Positions 25,241 through 33,672 of a stretch of 64,000 bases of DNA are shown piece by piece. The notes under the pieces were generated by a model. That model worked only from the letters and a program-made list of their open reading frames with translations. It did not search any database and was not told the origin of the DNA. Source of the DNA: Chloroflexota bacterium (GTDB lineage Bacteria > Chloroflexota > Anaerolineae > Anaerolineales > Villigracilaceae); NCBI GenBank assembly GCA_019873735.1, contig JAIOAQ010000014.1:1-64000 (forward strand), given 5' to 3'. The translations under genes were made by a program, and so were the position numbers. Position 1 is the stretch's first letter, and each line of letters opens with the position of its first letter.

Positions 25241-25274
25241 AAAAAAATGTCATAACACTACTGCCGCTTGGGAA

Positions 25275-25293
25275 TGCACGGTTTCCTCGTGCA
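25275..25293. promoter_or_regulatory. inverted repeat TGCACG-N7-CGTGCA, putative operator 1
   Basis: ATGCACG and CGTGCAA arms about 7 bases apart, upstream of the second half of the catabolic cluster. The half-site TGCAC is shared with the perfect palindrome 30-odd bases downstream. Confidence 0.5.
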
Positions 25294-25311
25294 ATGATTT
25301 TTTAGCAACCG

Positions 25312-25327
25312 ATGCACACGTGTGCAT
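25312..25327. promoter_or_regulatory. perfect 16 bp palindrome ATGCACACGTGTGCAT, putative operator 2
   Basis: Perfectly symmetric with a central CG, as is common for LacI/GalR-family operators. It lies 43 bases before the alcohol dehydrogenase start, where a repressor could block the operon 25370-33528. The regulator could be the intact relative of the truncated lacI-type gene at 18004, which is inference. Confidence 0.6.
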
Positions 25328-25369
25328 TGCTGTAACCCACTCTCATTCAAATTTTTAAGGAGAAAAGCC

Positions 25370-26413
25370 ATGGAAAAGATGAAAGCCTACGTTTTCAAGG
25401 ATGTGGGACAACTCGTTTTTGAAGAACGCCCCATCCCCCACGTCAAAGACCCTGATGATGTTTTGTTAAAAGTCAGAGCAGTCGGTATTTGCGGCTCGGA
25501 CCTGAAAATCATCGAGGGCAAACATCATTTCAAGCCAGATACTGTGCTTGGACACGAGTTTTGCGGCGAGGTGATTGAAGTCGGCTCCCACGTCCGCCAT
25601 GTCAAGATTGGCGACCGCGTTGCAATTGACAACAACATCCGCTGCGGCTTTTGTTCATTTTGCCGCATGGGTCTTACCAGTCAATGCGTGGAAATCAAGA
25701 CCAGTGCTCTGGGAGTCATGCGCGATGGCGGCTATGCCGAGTACTGCCTGGTTCCAGAAAAGCAGTGCTATGTCCTGCCAGATGAAATTGACGATATCCT
25801 TGGCACACAAGTCGAAACCCTGGCAACGGTTGTCAACGGTATGAATCATCTCCAGATGCTGCCCTATGACTACGTGCTTATCCTGGGTTTTGGCCCCATC
25901 GGCTACCTGTTTGCTCAGTTTGCGAAAAACATTGCCGCCAAAGTGGCCGTGACCGAAATTGACCCGTTTCGCGTCCGCGTAGCAGAAGAATGCGGTCTGA
26001 CGGTTTGGAACCCAAACGAAGTAGATATTGAAGAGAAGATTACCGAGTTCACCTATGGGCGCAAGGCAGATATTGTAGTTGAGGCTACCGGCAATGCCCT
26101 CTGGCAGGCACTAAAGTGTGTCACCCCCGGCGGCAAAGTATTGCCTTTCGGCATGGATTCCTCAGTTAAGACCGAAATCGTCCCCAACGAAATTACGCGT
26201 TGGGCAACCAAGATCATCGGCCTCTATTTGGGACAGAACACGATGGTGCCATCTATCCGCATCTTTCGGGAAAATCGACTCAATATGGGCCCATTCTTTA
26301 CCAGGGTCATCCCCTTTGATGAGGGACTGAGCGCTTTTGACCTATTGGGTCTGGACCTGAAAACACTCCAGCACAAGCCCAAGAGTGCTATGAAAATCGT
26401 GATGAAGATGTAG
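25370..26413 (+). CDS. zinc-dependent medium-chain alcohol/polyol dehydrogenase
   Basis: 347 residues. Catalytic zinc ligands are in GICGSD and GHEFCGEV, and the structural zinc loop is CGFCSFCRMGLTSQC. The Rossmann motif is LGFGPIGYLFAQFAKN. It oxidises or reduces a secondary alcohol of a sugar or polyol with NAD(P). The nearest families are sorbitol, threonine and inositol-type dehydrogenases, and the substrate is not set by sequence. It is the first gene behind the palindromic operators, with AAGGAG at its start. It differs clearly from the second Zn dehydrogenase (31440), so the two probably act on different intermediates. Confidence 0.88.
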   Translation: MEKMKAYVFKDVGQLVFEERPIPHVKDPDDVLLKVRAVGICGSDLKIIEGKHHFKPDTVLGHEFCGEVIEVGSHVRHVKIGDRVAIDNNIRCGFCSFCRMGLTSQCVEIKTSALGVMRDGGYAEYCLVPEKQCYVLPDEIDDILGTQVETLATVVNGMNHLQMLPYDYVLILGFGPIGYLFAQFAKNIAAKVAVTEIDPFRVRVAEECGLTVWNPNEVDIEEKITEFTYGRKADIVVEATGNALWQALKCVTPGGKVLPFGMDSSVKTEIVPNEITRWATKIIGLYLGQNTMVPSIRIFRENRLNMGPFFTRVIPFDEGLSAFDLLGLDLKTLQHKPKSAMKIVMKM

Positions 26414-26420
26414 CCGGAAC

Positions 26421-26449
26421 CTCCCTCTGCTAGAGATAAGCAGAGGGAG
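26421..26449 (+). other. intra-operon hairpin
   Basis: CTCCCTCTGCT pairs perfectly with AGCAGAGGGAG across a 7-base loop, between the dehydrogenase and iolG-like genes. It is followed by AAAGAG rather than a T-run, so RNA stabilisation or processing is more likely than termination. Confidence 0.55.
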
Positions 26450-26463
26450 AAAGAGAGGCTGAG

Positions 26464-27477
26464 ATGATAAGAAAAGTAAACATAGCCGTCATCGGGACGG
26501 GACGCATGGGCAGTGTCCATTGTCGCAATATTGTGCGGCAGATTCCAGAAGCAGAATTGACTGCCGTATGCGATATCCGGTTGGAAGTCGCCCAGGCAGT
26601 GGCAGACGAGTTGGGAATCCAACGGGTAGTGAGAGATTACCACGATCTGTTATCTGATGCAAATATCGAGGCGGTGCTGATCGCATCCTCTACCCCAACC
26701 CATGCAGCCATCATCAAAGACGCCGCTCAGGCCGGAAAGCAGATATTCTGCGAAAAGCCGCTCGCCATGGATCTTGGGGAAATTGACGGGGCGCTGGCGG
26801 CGGCCGAGAAAGCAGGAGTCAAGTTACAGGTCGGGTTTAACCGCCGCTTTGACAAAAGTTTCCGCCGCGTGCGTGAAATTGTCGCCTCTGGGGAAATTGG
26901 CCGTCCCTGTATTTTGCGCATCACCAACCGAGACCCGGATTTTCCGGCAATGGAGTTCTTACGCGCTTCGGGAGGCATTTTCCTGGACCTGGCAATTCAT
27001 GATTTCGACATGGTGCGCTATCAACTTGGCGAAGTGGTTGAGGTCTATGCTATGGGCAACGTGCTCCTGGAGCCAGAACTCAACGAGTTCGGCGACCTCG
27101 ATACCGATGTGGTTGTGTTGAAGTTCGCCAATGGTGCAGTAGGAGCCATCGACAACAGCCGCAAAGCCGTCTATGGCTACGACCAGCGGCTGGAAGTTTT
27201 CTGCTCGAATGGCACGGCAATGGCCGGAAATGAGCAGGAAGATGCAGCCATTGTGGGCAACCAGGCCGGCTTTTTGTCTGCTAAACCGCCTTACTTTTTC
27301 ATGCAGCGCTATGCTCCTTGCTATGTAGAAGAGGTGCGGCAGTTTGTCGAATGTGTACGTAATGACATGCCCGTCCCTGTAACCGGCACCGATGGCCGTG
27401 CAGCAGTGGTTCTTGGCTACGCTGCCTGGAAGTCGTACCGCGAAAATCGGCCCGTGAAGATAAGCGAGATTGGATAA
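26464..27477 (+). CDS. iolG: Gfo/Idh/MocA dehydrogenase, myo-inositol 2-dehydrogenase type
   Basis: 337 residues. N-terminal Rossmann motif AVIGTGRMGSVHCRNI, then CEKPLAMDLGE with the catalytic Lys, and GGIFLDLAIHDFDMVRYQLG with the conserved Asp-x-x-x-His pair. This is the pattern of inositol 2-dehydrogenases, which convert myo-inositol to scyllo-inosose (2-keto-inositol) with NAD+. The family is broad, but IolM, IolN and IolO homologues immediately downstream support the inositol assignment. It begins a few bases after the hairpin with a GAGAGG site. Confidence 0.83.
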   Translation: MIRKVNIAVIGTGRMGSVHCRNIVRQIPEAELTAVCDIRLEVAQAVADELGIQRVVRDYHDLLSDANIEAVLIASSTPTHAAIIKDAAQAGKQIFCEKPLAMDLGEIDGALAAAEKAGVKLQVGFNRRFDKSFRRVREIVASGEIGRPCILRITNRDPDFPAMEFLRASGGIFLDLAIHDFDMVRYQLGEVVEVYAMGNVLLEPELNEFGDLDTDVVVLKFANGAVGAIDNSRKAVYGYDQRLEVFCSNGTAMAGNEQEDAAIVGNQAGFLSAKPPYFFMQRYAPCYVEEVRQFVECVRNDMPVPVTGTDGRAAVVLGYAAWKSYRENRPVKISEIG

Positions 27478-27542
27478 GTAGAGATCATTATGATCCCTCT
27501 TGTCAAAACTTCTGGCCACAGGCCTTAAAAAGGGTAAAAGCG

Positions 27543-28853
27543 ATGTTTGTATCGACTCCACGCCTGCCAGCCGAAAAGGAGTACTTGAACTGCATTCGTT
27601 GCGGCTTGTGCCTGTCAGTTTGCCCGACATACCGCGAATTTCTCAGCGAGGCGGCCTCCCCGCGCGGGCGTGTTGCCTTGGTGCGCAAAGTGCTGGAGGG
27701 CAGCCTGTCGCCAAGCGCTAATCTGTTTGAACAAATGTACGCCTGCTTTGGTTGTATGGCCTGCGACAATATTTGTCCGGTCGGGATTCGCCCGGCGGAC
27801 CTGGCACTGGCGATGCGGCAGATTCAAGAGCAAACCCACCCGTCAGGCTGGAAGCAGGGACTATTTGGCATACTCCTTTCAAAACCAGAGCGGATTGAAC
27901 TGGCAACATTGCCATTGCGTCTTTATGAACGGTCAGGCTTGCGCCGGTTGATTTATGCTCTCGGCCTGTGGAAGATTCTTCCCACACGCCTGCGTGACCT
28001 GGAAGCAATGCTGCCGCATTTGCCTCAGCGTCCGCTGCGACAATCTCTGAAGAAGGAGGTTTATCCCACAGGAAAAAAACGTTACCAGGTGGGATTTTTC
28101 CTCGGCTGTGCTCAAAACCTGATGTTTGCCCAGGAAAGCGCCGCCGCCATTCGGGTACTGGCACGCAATGGCTGCAGCGTTATCATCCCAAAAGAGACTG
28201 TTTGCTGTGGCATGCCTGCTTTGGGCTACGGCCGGTCAGATTTGGTCATTAAACAGGCGCAACACAATATTGCCTTATTCGAAAGCGTTCAGGCCCAAGT
28301 CATTGTGACCGACTGCGCTACATGCGGCTCCACCCTCAAAGATTACGGCAAACTGCTGGCCAATGACCCCCAGTGGGCCGAGCGGGCGGCACAATTCAGC
28401 GCCAAAGTTCGGGATATCAGTGAATTTTTGGCTTCGATTCCGCTTGAAAAGCCGCAGGGACATCTGAAAGCGCGTGTCACCTACCACGATCCATGTCATT
28501 TACGCCGCGCTCAGGGGATCCAGGATCAGCCGCGTATGCTGTTGAAGATGATTGATGGACTGGAATTTGTCGAACTCCCCGAAGCAGATTGGTGTTGCGG
28601 TTCAGCAGGCAGTCAACTGATTACCCATTACGATACTTCGCTCAAGGTGCTGAGGCGCAAAATAGACAATCTTGCCCGCACGCAGGCCGAGTATATTGCC
28701 ACAGGCTGCCCAGGTTGTCAGATGCAGTTAAATGTTGGGGTGCGCCGCGCCGCTTTGGATGTACAGGTCGTCCACCCAATTACCTTGCTGGATATGGCCT
28801 ACACGCTCGGCCCTTCACCGAGAAAGAACAGGGGAAAAAGGAGGCGAGAATGA
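27543..28853 (+). CDS. GlcF-like iron-sulfur subunit (two 4Fe-4S clusters, two CCG domains)
   Basis: 436 residues. Two ferredoxin motifs are at the N-terminus (CIRCGLCLSVCP and CFGCMACDNICP). Two CCG domains follow (LGCAQNLMF ... VCCGMPALGYG, and TYHDPCHLRRAQG ... WCCGSAGSQL). It is homologous to glycolate oxidase GlcF and LutA-type subunits that pass electrons from a flavoprotein to quinone. Its TGA overlaps the ATG of the flavoprotein gene (ATGA), so the two form a complex. In an inositol/hexuronate cluster it likely serves a 2-hydroxyacid intermediate. The true substrate is unknown. Confidence 0.88.
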   Translation: MFVSTPRLPAEKEYLNCIRCGLCLSVCPTYREFLSEAASPRGRVALVRKVLEGSLSPSANLFEQMYACFGCMACDNICPVGIRPADLALAMRQIQEQTHPSGWKQGLFGILLSKPERIELATLPLRLYERSGLRRLIYALGLWKILPTRLRDLEAMLPHLPQRPLRQSLKKEVYPTGKKRYQVGFFLGCAQNLMFAQESAAAIRVLARNGCSVIIPKETVCCGMPALGYGRSDLVIKQAQHNIALFESVQAQVIVTDCATCGSTLKDYGKLLANDPQWAERAAQFSAKVRDISEFLASIPLEKPQGHLKARVTYHDPCHLRRAQGIQDQPRMLLKMIDGLEFVELPEADWCCGSAGSQLITHYDTSLKVLRRKIDNLARTQAEYIATGCPGCQMQLNVGVRRAALDVQVVHPITLLDMAYTLGPSPRKNRGKRRRE

Positions 28854-30229
28854 ACCGATCCATCATTGCCCGTCTTGAAAAAATCGTTGGTCGGGATGGC
28901 GTATTAACCAGCCCCGAAGACTTGGCTGTCTACGGCTACGACGGCACTTTTGAAGATCATCGCCCCAATCTGGTGGTCTTGCCACGCTCAACCGAACAGG
29001 TCAGCCAGATTCTGAGCCTGGCGGCTGAAGAAAACATCCCCATCGTGACGCGCGGGATGGGGTCAGGGCTGGCAGCCGCCTCGGTCCCGTTCTACGGTGA
29101 GATGGTTTTGACCACAACACGCATGAACAGAATTTTGGAAATTGATACGGTCAATGCCAGTACCCATGTTGAAGCGGGAGTCGTTACTGCAGATTTGCAG
29201 GCAGCAGTAGAAAAACTCGGCTTGTTCTACCCGCCTGATCCATCCAGCATTAAACACTCCACCATTGGCGGAAACATTGCCTGTAATGCAGGAGGGCCTC
29301 GCTGTTTGAAATATGGTGTAACGGGCGATTACGTCCTCGGTTTGACGCTTGTACTGGCCGACGGACGCATTTTGCGCACCGGCAATCAGTGCATCAAAGA
29401 TGTGGTCGGTTACGACCTGAAAGCCCTATTTACCGGTTCAGAAGGGACCCTGGGGGTGATCACCGAAGCCCTTTTGCGTCTGACCGCCCGGCCGAAGTTT
29501 GCCCGCACAGCCCTGGCCGAATTTTCATCGCTGGAGGAGGCTTCACATACCGTCAATGCCATTCTCCTGGCAGGGATTGTCCCGGCAGCGCTGGAACTCA
29601 TGGATGAGACTGCTGTTGCTTGCGTAGAAGAATCTTTGCACCTTGGTTTGCCGCTGGACGTGGAAGCCATTCTACTCATCGAAACCGATGGGTCAGACGA
29701 CGAAACGGTATGGCGGGAAATTGAGGCAGCAGCAAGAATCTGTCGGGATAACGGCGCCCGTCAAGTCAGCGTTGCCAGAGACGAGGCTGAGCGCGCCAGT
29801 CTTTGGCAGGCTCGCCGCTCGGTCTCGCCCGCACTGGCTCGCAAAGCGCCCAATAAATTGGGAGAAGACATTACCGTGCCGCGCAGCGCCATCCCTGAAG
29901 CAGTGCGCGGACTAAAGGCCATCAGCGCCAAATATGGGTTGCCTATCGTTATCTTCGGGCATGCCGGAGACGGCAATCTGCATCCCAATATCTTATTTGA
30001 CAAACGCGAGCCAGAGCAATGGGAAAAAGTGGAGCAGATGGTCGGCGAGGAATTTGCCCTGGCGCTCCAACTGGGCGGCACGCTTTCTGGCGAACATGGC
30101 GTCGGCGCATTGAAACGCCCTTACCTGCAGCAGGCTCTCGGTCCGGTTTCGACCGAAGTACAGAAACGTATCAAGGCGGCCCTGGACCCGTTCTACATTC
30201 TCAATCGCGGAAAAATATTTCCGGATTAA
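28850..30229 (+). CDS. GlcD-like FAD-linked 2-hydroxyacid dehydrogenase
   Basis: 459 residues of the VAO/FAD-binding-4 family. PNLVVLPRSTEQVSQILSLA at the N-terminus, FAD-binding TRGMGSGLAAASVPF and PDPSSIKHSTIGGNIACNAG, then VGYDLKALFTGSEGTLGVI, and a C-terminal FGHAGDGNLHPNILF and GTLSGEHGVGALK. These are hallmarks of GlcD, D-lactate and D-2-hydroxyglutarate dehydrogenases. The start overlaps the Fe-S subunit gene and has AAAGGAGG upstream. A third subunit (GlcE) is missing, which fits two-subunit versions of this enzyme. Substrate unknown, probably a sugar-derived 2-hydroxyacid or the D-hydroxyacid from the LarA reaction. Confidence 0.88.
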   Translation: MNRSIIARLEKIVGRDGVLTSPEDLAVYGYDGTFEDHRPNLVVLPRSTEQVSQILSLAAEENIPIVTRGMGSGLAAASVPFYGEMVLTTTRMNRILEIDTVNASTHVEAGVVTADLQAAVEKLGLFYPPDPSSIKHSTIGGNIACNAGGPRCLKYGVTGDYVLGLTLVLADGRILRTGNQCIKDVVGYDLKALFTGSEGTLGVITEALLRLTARPKFARTALAEFSSLEEASHTVNAILLAGIVPAALELMDETAVACVEESLHLGLPLDVEAILLIETDGSDDETVWREIEAAARICRDNGARQVSVARDEAERASLWQARRSVSPALARKAPNKLGEDITVPRSAIPEAVRGLKAISAKYGLPIVIFGHAGDGNLHPNILFDKREPEQWEKVEQMVGEEFALALQLGGTLSGEHGVGALKRPYLQQALGPVSTEVQKRIKAALDPFYILNRGKIFPD

Positions 30230-30254
30230 TCCATTTTCTAAGAAGGAGTAAAAA

Positions 30255-31378
30255 ATGTCAAACACTCAAATACCCCAAGGCTTTTTGCCCACGACCCAAC
30301 CCGATTTGTTTTTTGAAGACAATGAAGTCGGGCGAATGAAGAAGGAGGTTTGGGAAGCCAGCGACGATGAAATTGACGCTATTTTGGCCGACTATGGCAT
30401 TCCATCTCCGGTTGAGTGGGCGCGTCCCGGTTCATACATACAAACTACAACCCGTTGGCAAGTAGAGGCTAACCGCAAAAAGAACGATATCGTCTTTATC
30501 CCGGTAGGTTGCACGGAGTTGCACGGAAGGCATTTGCCCAGCGCCGCAGATACGCTATATGTCAGCGCGATTTGCGAGGGCGTGCGCCGATACACGGCCA
30601 AACGCGGTGCCCCGGTCAACCTGGCATTGCCTCCACTGATGTATGGCGGCCATCCATATCATCATATCGGCATGCCCGGGACGGTGATCGTGCGCGAGCA
30701 CGTTGTCCGCGAAATGATCATTGATGTGATGCTGGATTGTGGAACGATGGCTTCCGTAAGCAGTTAATTGTCAATAACCATGGGCAATTATGGATGCTTG
30801 AATCGGCCGTGCAGGAGTTTCAGAAACGCTACCAGTTGCCGGGCATTTTTCGGGTTATTGACTGGCATCGCGCCGTGCGAGAATTTTTCCGCCCTGTTGA
30901 GCGCGGCGGGCAAATGGGAACCAACTTTGTCCACGCAGACGAATCGGAGACTTCGCTCAGCCTGTTGCTCCATCCGGATATGGTGGACATGAACTATGCC
31001 GTAGATACGGAAGGGAAGAGTTACCTTCCAGAGGGGCACTTTGACAAATCGGTGGACCCTTACGGACGTCCCAGCCGTTGGTCGGAGGGCGAAGGGCATT
31101 TCGCCATTGAGATTGCCGCAACCCCTGAGGGAGTGGTTGGTAAGGCCAGGTCGGGCGAGGCCCAAAAAGCCAAGCGCCCGGTGGCAGCCATTCTCAAGTA
31201 CCTGACGCTTTGGCATGATCATGTCCTGGAGGCTTTCCCGCCTGGCAAAGTTCCTCCAGTGGAAGAAGTGACCCTACGCACAGAAAAGGAAATGGAGCCT
31301 TATTTGCGCGAACCGCTCAGCCCGGGCTGGAAAACCGTCTATGGCATCCCGCGTCTTGGTCAGGGAACCGAGGTGTGA
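30255..31378 (+). pseudogene. iolN: creatininase-family hydrolase, IolN type, disrupted by one frameshift
   Basis: The first frame (30255-30767) holds GCTELHGRHLPSAADT, MYGGHPYHHIGMPGT and then loses sense at LDCGTMASVSS. The second frame continues from about 30743 with WNDGFRKQLIVNNHGQ, FVHADESETSLSLLLHPD and WHDHVLEAFPPG to 31378. Joined, they make a complete creatininase-fold protein of about 373 residues with all metal-ligand motifs. One missing base near 30740-30745 (GATTGTGG where GATTTGTGG would restore the frame) explains it. In Thermotoga, IolN hydrolyses 3-dehydro-scyllo-inosose to 5-keto-L-gluconate. The break may be real or a sequencing error. Confidence 0.82.
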
Positions 31379-31439
31379 ACATAGCCCGATGTACTATTTG
31401 CTTTGAGTGACCCTTTCATGTTTCTAAGGAGATGAACCG

Positions 31440-32639
31440 ATGGCAGGAAAAATGCAAGGCGTAACGCTGGTCGCCGATTGGGACCCCAAACCGGGGTTCA
31501 AACTTGGCGCAAAGGATATTCAGGGCCGTCAAACTTACCTGGGCAGTCAAGTGTGGCGCAATCCGCGTCTGGAAATTCGTGAATACGATATCCCTGAGCC
31601 AGGCCCTGAAGACGTGGTTTTGGAAGTCAAAGCCTGTGGCATCTGCGGCTCTGATGTTCACATGGCACAGGCAGACGAAGATGGCTATATCTTTTACCCC
31701 GGCCTGACCGGTTTTCCATCCATTCTCGGCCACGAATTCTCGGGCGTGGTAGTTGCAGCCGGTAAAAACGCCCGCGATAAGCGCACCAACAAACCTTTCA
31801 AGGGCGGCGAGGCCGTTACCAGCGAAGAAATGCTCTGGTGCGGACAATGCCGCCCCTGTGCTGATGGTCAGCCCAATCATTGCGAGCAATTGGACGAGGT
31901 CGGTTTTAACGTCAATGGTGCATATACCCGCTACATCAAGTTGCCCGCCCGCACCATTTGGAGCCTGGAACCATTGCGCAAGGCCTACAAAAACGAAGAA
32001 GACCTTTTCCTGGCCGGCAGTCTGGTAGAACCAACCAGCGTGGCCTACAATGCTGTCATTGAACGCGGCGGGGGCATTAAGCCTGGCGACCGGGTCGTCA
32101 TTTTAGGTGCCGGCCCGGTGGGAATTGCTGCTTGCGCTATCCTGAAACGCGCTGGAGCCTCACAAGTGATCATTTCTGAAACGCAGCCCGAACGTGCGGC
32201 CATGGCTTTAAAACTGGGTGCTGATTATCACATTGACCCACTCAAAGAAGATTTTGCCGACCGCGTACTTGAAATCACCGAGGGAATGGGAGCAGATATG
32301 TTTATGGAAGCCACCGGCTTGCCGACTATCGTCTACCCCGGCATTGAGCGCGTCATTTGGGAAGGCCGTACCCTGCTTTCTACGGTCGTTGTCACTGCCC
32401 GCGCGGATGCAAAGATGCCTGTTACCGGCGAGGTGCTTCAGGTGCGCAAGGCGCGCATTGTGGGAGCGCAGGGCCACTCCGGTCACGGCAATTTTCCTCG
32501 TGTCATTCAGTGCATGGCCTCTGGTATGGACATGACACCGATGATTACCAAGAAAATCAGCCTGGAGGAATTGCCTGAAAATATCCTTCGCCTTCAAACC
32601 GACCGCTCACAGTGCAAGGTGACCTACGTTGCAAAATAA
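31440..32639 (+). CDS. iolM: zinc-dependent dehydrogenase, scyllo-inosose dehydrogenase (IolM) type
   Basis: 399 residues. The N-terminal extension (VTLVADWDPKPGFKLGAKDI) is followed by zinc ligands in KACGICGSDVHM and LGHEFSGVVV, a partly kept structural zinc site CGQCRPCADGQPNHC, and NAD-binding ILGAGPVGIAACAILKRAG. The N-terminal extension and the nearby IolG, IolN and IolO homologues point to the Thermotoga IolM family, which oxidises scyllo-inosose to the diketo-inositol. Threonine- or sorbitol-dehydrogenase activity is the alternative from fold alone. It starts behind AAGGAG. Confidence 0.78.
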   Translation: MAGKMQGVTLVADWDPKPGFKLGAKDIQGRQTYLGSQVWRNPRLEIREYDIPEPGPEDVVLEVKACGICGSDVHMAQADEDGYIFYPGLTGFPSILGHEFSGVVVAAGKNARDKRTNKPFKGGEAVTSEEMLWCGQCRPCADGQPNHCEQLDEVGFNVNGAYTRYIKLPARTIWSLEPLRKAYKNEEDLFLAGSLVEPTSVAYNAVIERGGGIKPGDRVVILGAGPVGIAACAILKRAGASQVIISETQPERAAMALKLGADYHIDPLKEDFADRVLEITEGMGADMFMEATGLPTIVYPGIERVIWEGRTLLSTVVVTARADAKMPVTGEVLQVRKARIVGAQGHSGHGNFPRVIQCMASGMDMTPMITKKISLEELPENILRLQTDRSQCKVTYVAK

Positions 32640-32647
32640 AAAAGCGT

Positions 32648-32690
32648 GGCGATGGACGGTAAAGTGGGTTATGGCTTTATCGTCCATCGC
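32648..32690 (+). other. hairpin between iolM and iolO
   Basis: GCGATGGACG and CGTCCATCGC pair perfectly across about 22 bases. No T-run follows. It is probably an RNA-processing or attenuating stem inside the operon, or a small mobile palindrome. Confidence 0.45.
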
Positions 32691-32709
32691 TCATTGCTCA
32701 TGGTGAATC

Positions 32710-33528
32710 ATGAAACTATCCATTGTTCTTTCCACCCAACCGGCTCGCTTTCAGGCGGCCACGTTTAAGGGTGATTTGGAAACAAACCTGCGCCACATCG
32801 CCGACCTGGGATATGACGGCGTTGAACTGGCAGTTCGGGACCCACGACTGGTCAACTGTCATGAACTGGACCGCCTTACCCGCTCATACCATCTCTCTGT
32901 TCCAGCAATCGGCACAGGACAGGCCTGGGGGGAGGAAGGCTTGTCGTTTACCGACCCGGCTGTCGAGATTCGCCATGCTGCTATTGAGCGGGTCAAGTCT
33001 CACATCAACCTGGCGACCCATTTTGGTGCGGTTGTGATTATCGGGTTGATACGCGGCATTGTCAAACCAGGCGTAGACTCGGCCCAGGCAATGGCCTGGT
33101 TGATAGAGGCCCTGCAATGCTGCTGCGAGGCCGCCCAGACAGCAGGCGTCTGCCTCGCATTGGAACCAATTAATCGTTACGAGACCAGCCTTATCAACAC
33201 TGTGGCCGAGGGGATGGCGCTCATTGGACAAGTTGGGGCAGACAATTTCGGTTTGCTGTTGGATACTTTCCACATGAACATTGAAGAGCCAAATATCGAA
33301 GCCAGTGTACGGTCTTGCGGCAGGAGAATCCTCCACTTCCACGTCGCCGATTCAAATCGCTGGTATCCAGGCGCAGGACATCTTGACTTCAAGTCTATTC
33401 TGGGTACGCTGAACGCTGTCGGCTACCGGGGCTGGGTTTCTGGCGAGTTTCTCCCCCAACCAGACGCGGAGACCGCCGCCCAAAAAAGCATTACGTATTT
33501 ACGGCAGGTTACAGGAGCGACTTTGTAG
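32710..33528 (+). CDS. iolO: TIM-barrel sugar epimerase, 5-keto-L-gluconate epimerase (IolO) type
   Basis: 272 residues of the xylose-isomerase-like TIM-barrel (AP endonuclease 2) family. GYDGVELAVRDPRLV near the N-terminus, LALEPINRYETSLINT with the metal-binding Glu, LLLDTFHMNIEEPNI (Asp-His), ILHFHVADSNRWYPG, and GWVSGEF with the last Glu. Length and motifs fit IolO of Thermotoga, which turns 5-keto-L-gluconate into D-tagaturonate, the substrate of UxaE upstream. Hydroxypyruvate isomerase-like or tagatose epimerase activities are alternatives. It is the last gene of the cluster, with a terminator about 100 bases after it. Confidence 0.8.
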   Translation: MKLSIVLSTQPARFQAATFKGDLETNLRHIADLGYDGVELAVRDPRLVNCHELDRLTRSYHLSVPAIGTGQAWGEEGLSFTDPAVEIRHAAIERVKSHINLATHFGAVVIIGLIRGIVKPGVDSAQAMAWLIEALQCCCEAAQTAGVCLALEPINRYETSLINTVAEGMALIGQVGADNFGLLLDTFHMNIEEPNIEASVRSCGRRILHFHVADSNRWYPGAGHLDFKSILGTLNAVGYRGWVSGEFLPQPDAETAAQKSITYLRQVTGATL

Positions 33529-33624
33529 CAAGAGGCGGCAGGAGAAAACCAAAAAAGGCATTTGCTACTTGGGCAAGTGTGTATGAAACACAGCCATAGC
33601 ATATCTGATGAGCATGATTTAACC

Positions 33625-33662
33625 GCGGTAGGCACGGGCTGGCCTGTGCCTACCGCTTTTTA
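33625..33662 (+). terminator. intrinsic terminator of the inositol cluster
   Basis: GCGGTAGGCAC pairs with GTGCCTACCGC, with a G+C-rich loop, followed by TTTTT. Confidence 0.85.
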
Positions 33663-33672
33663 GAGGCAAAAC

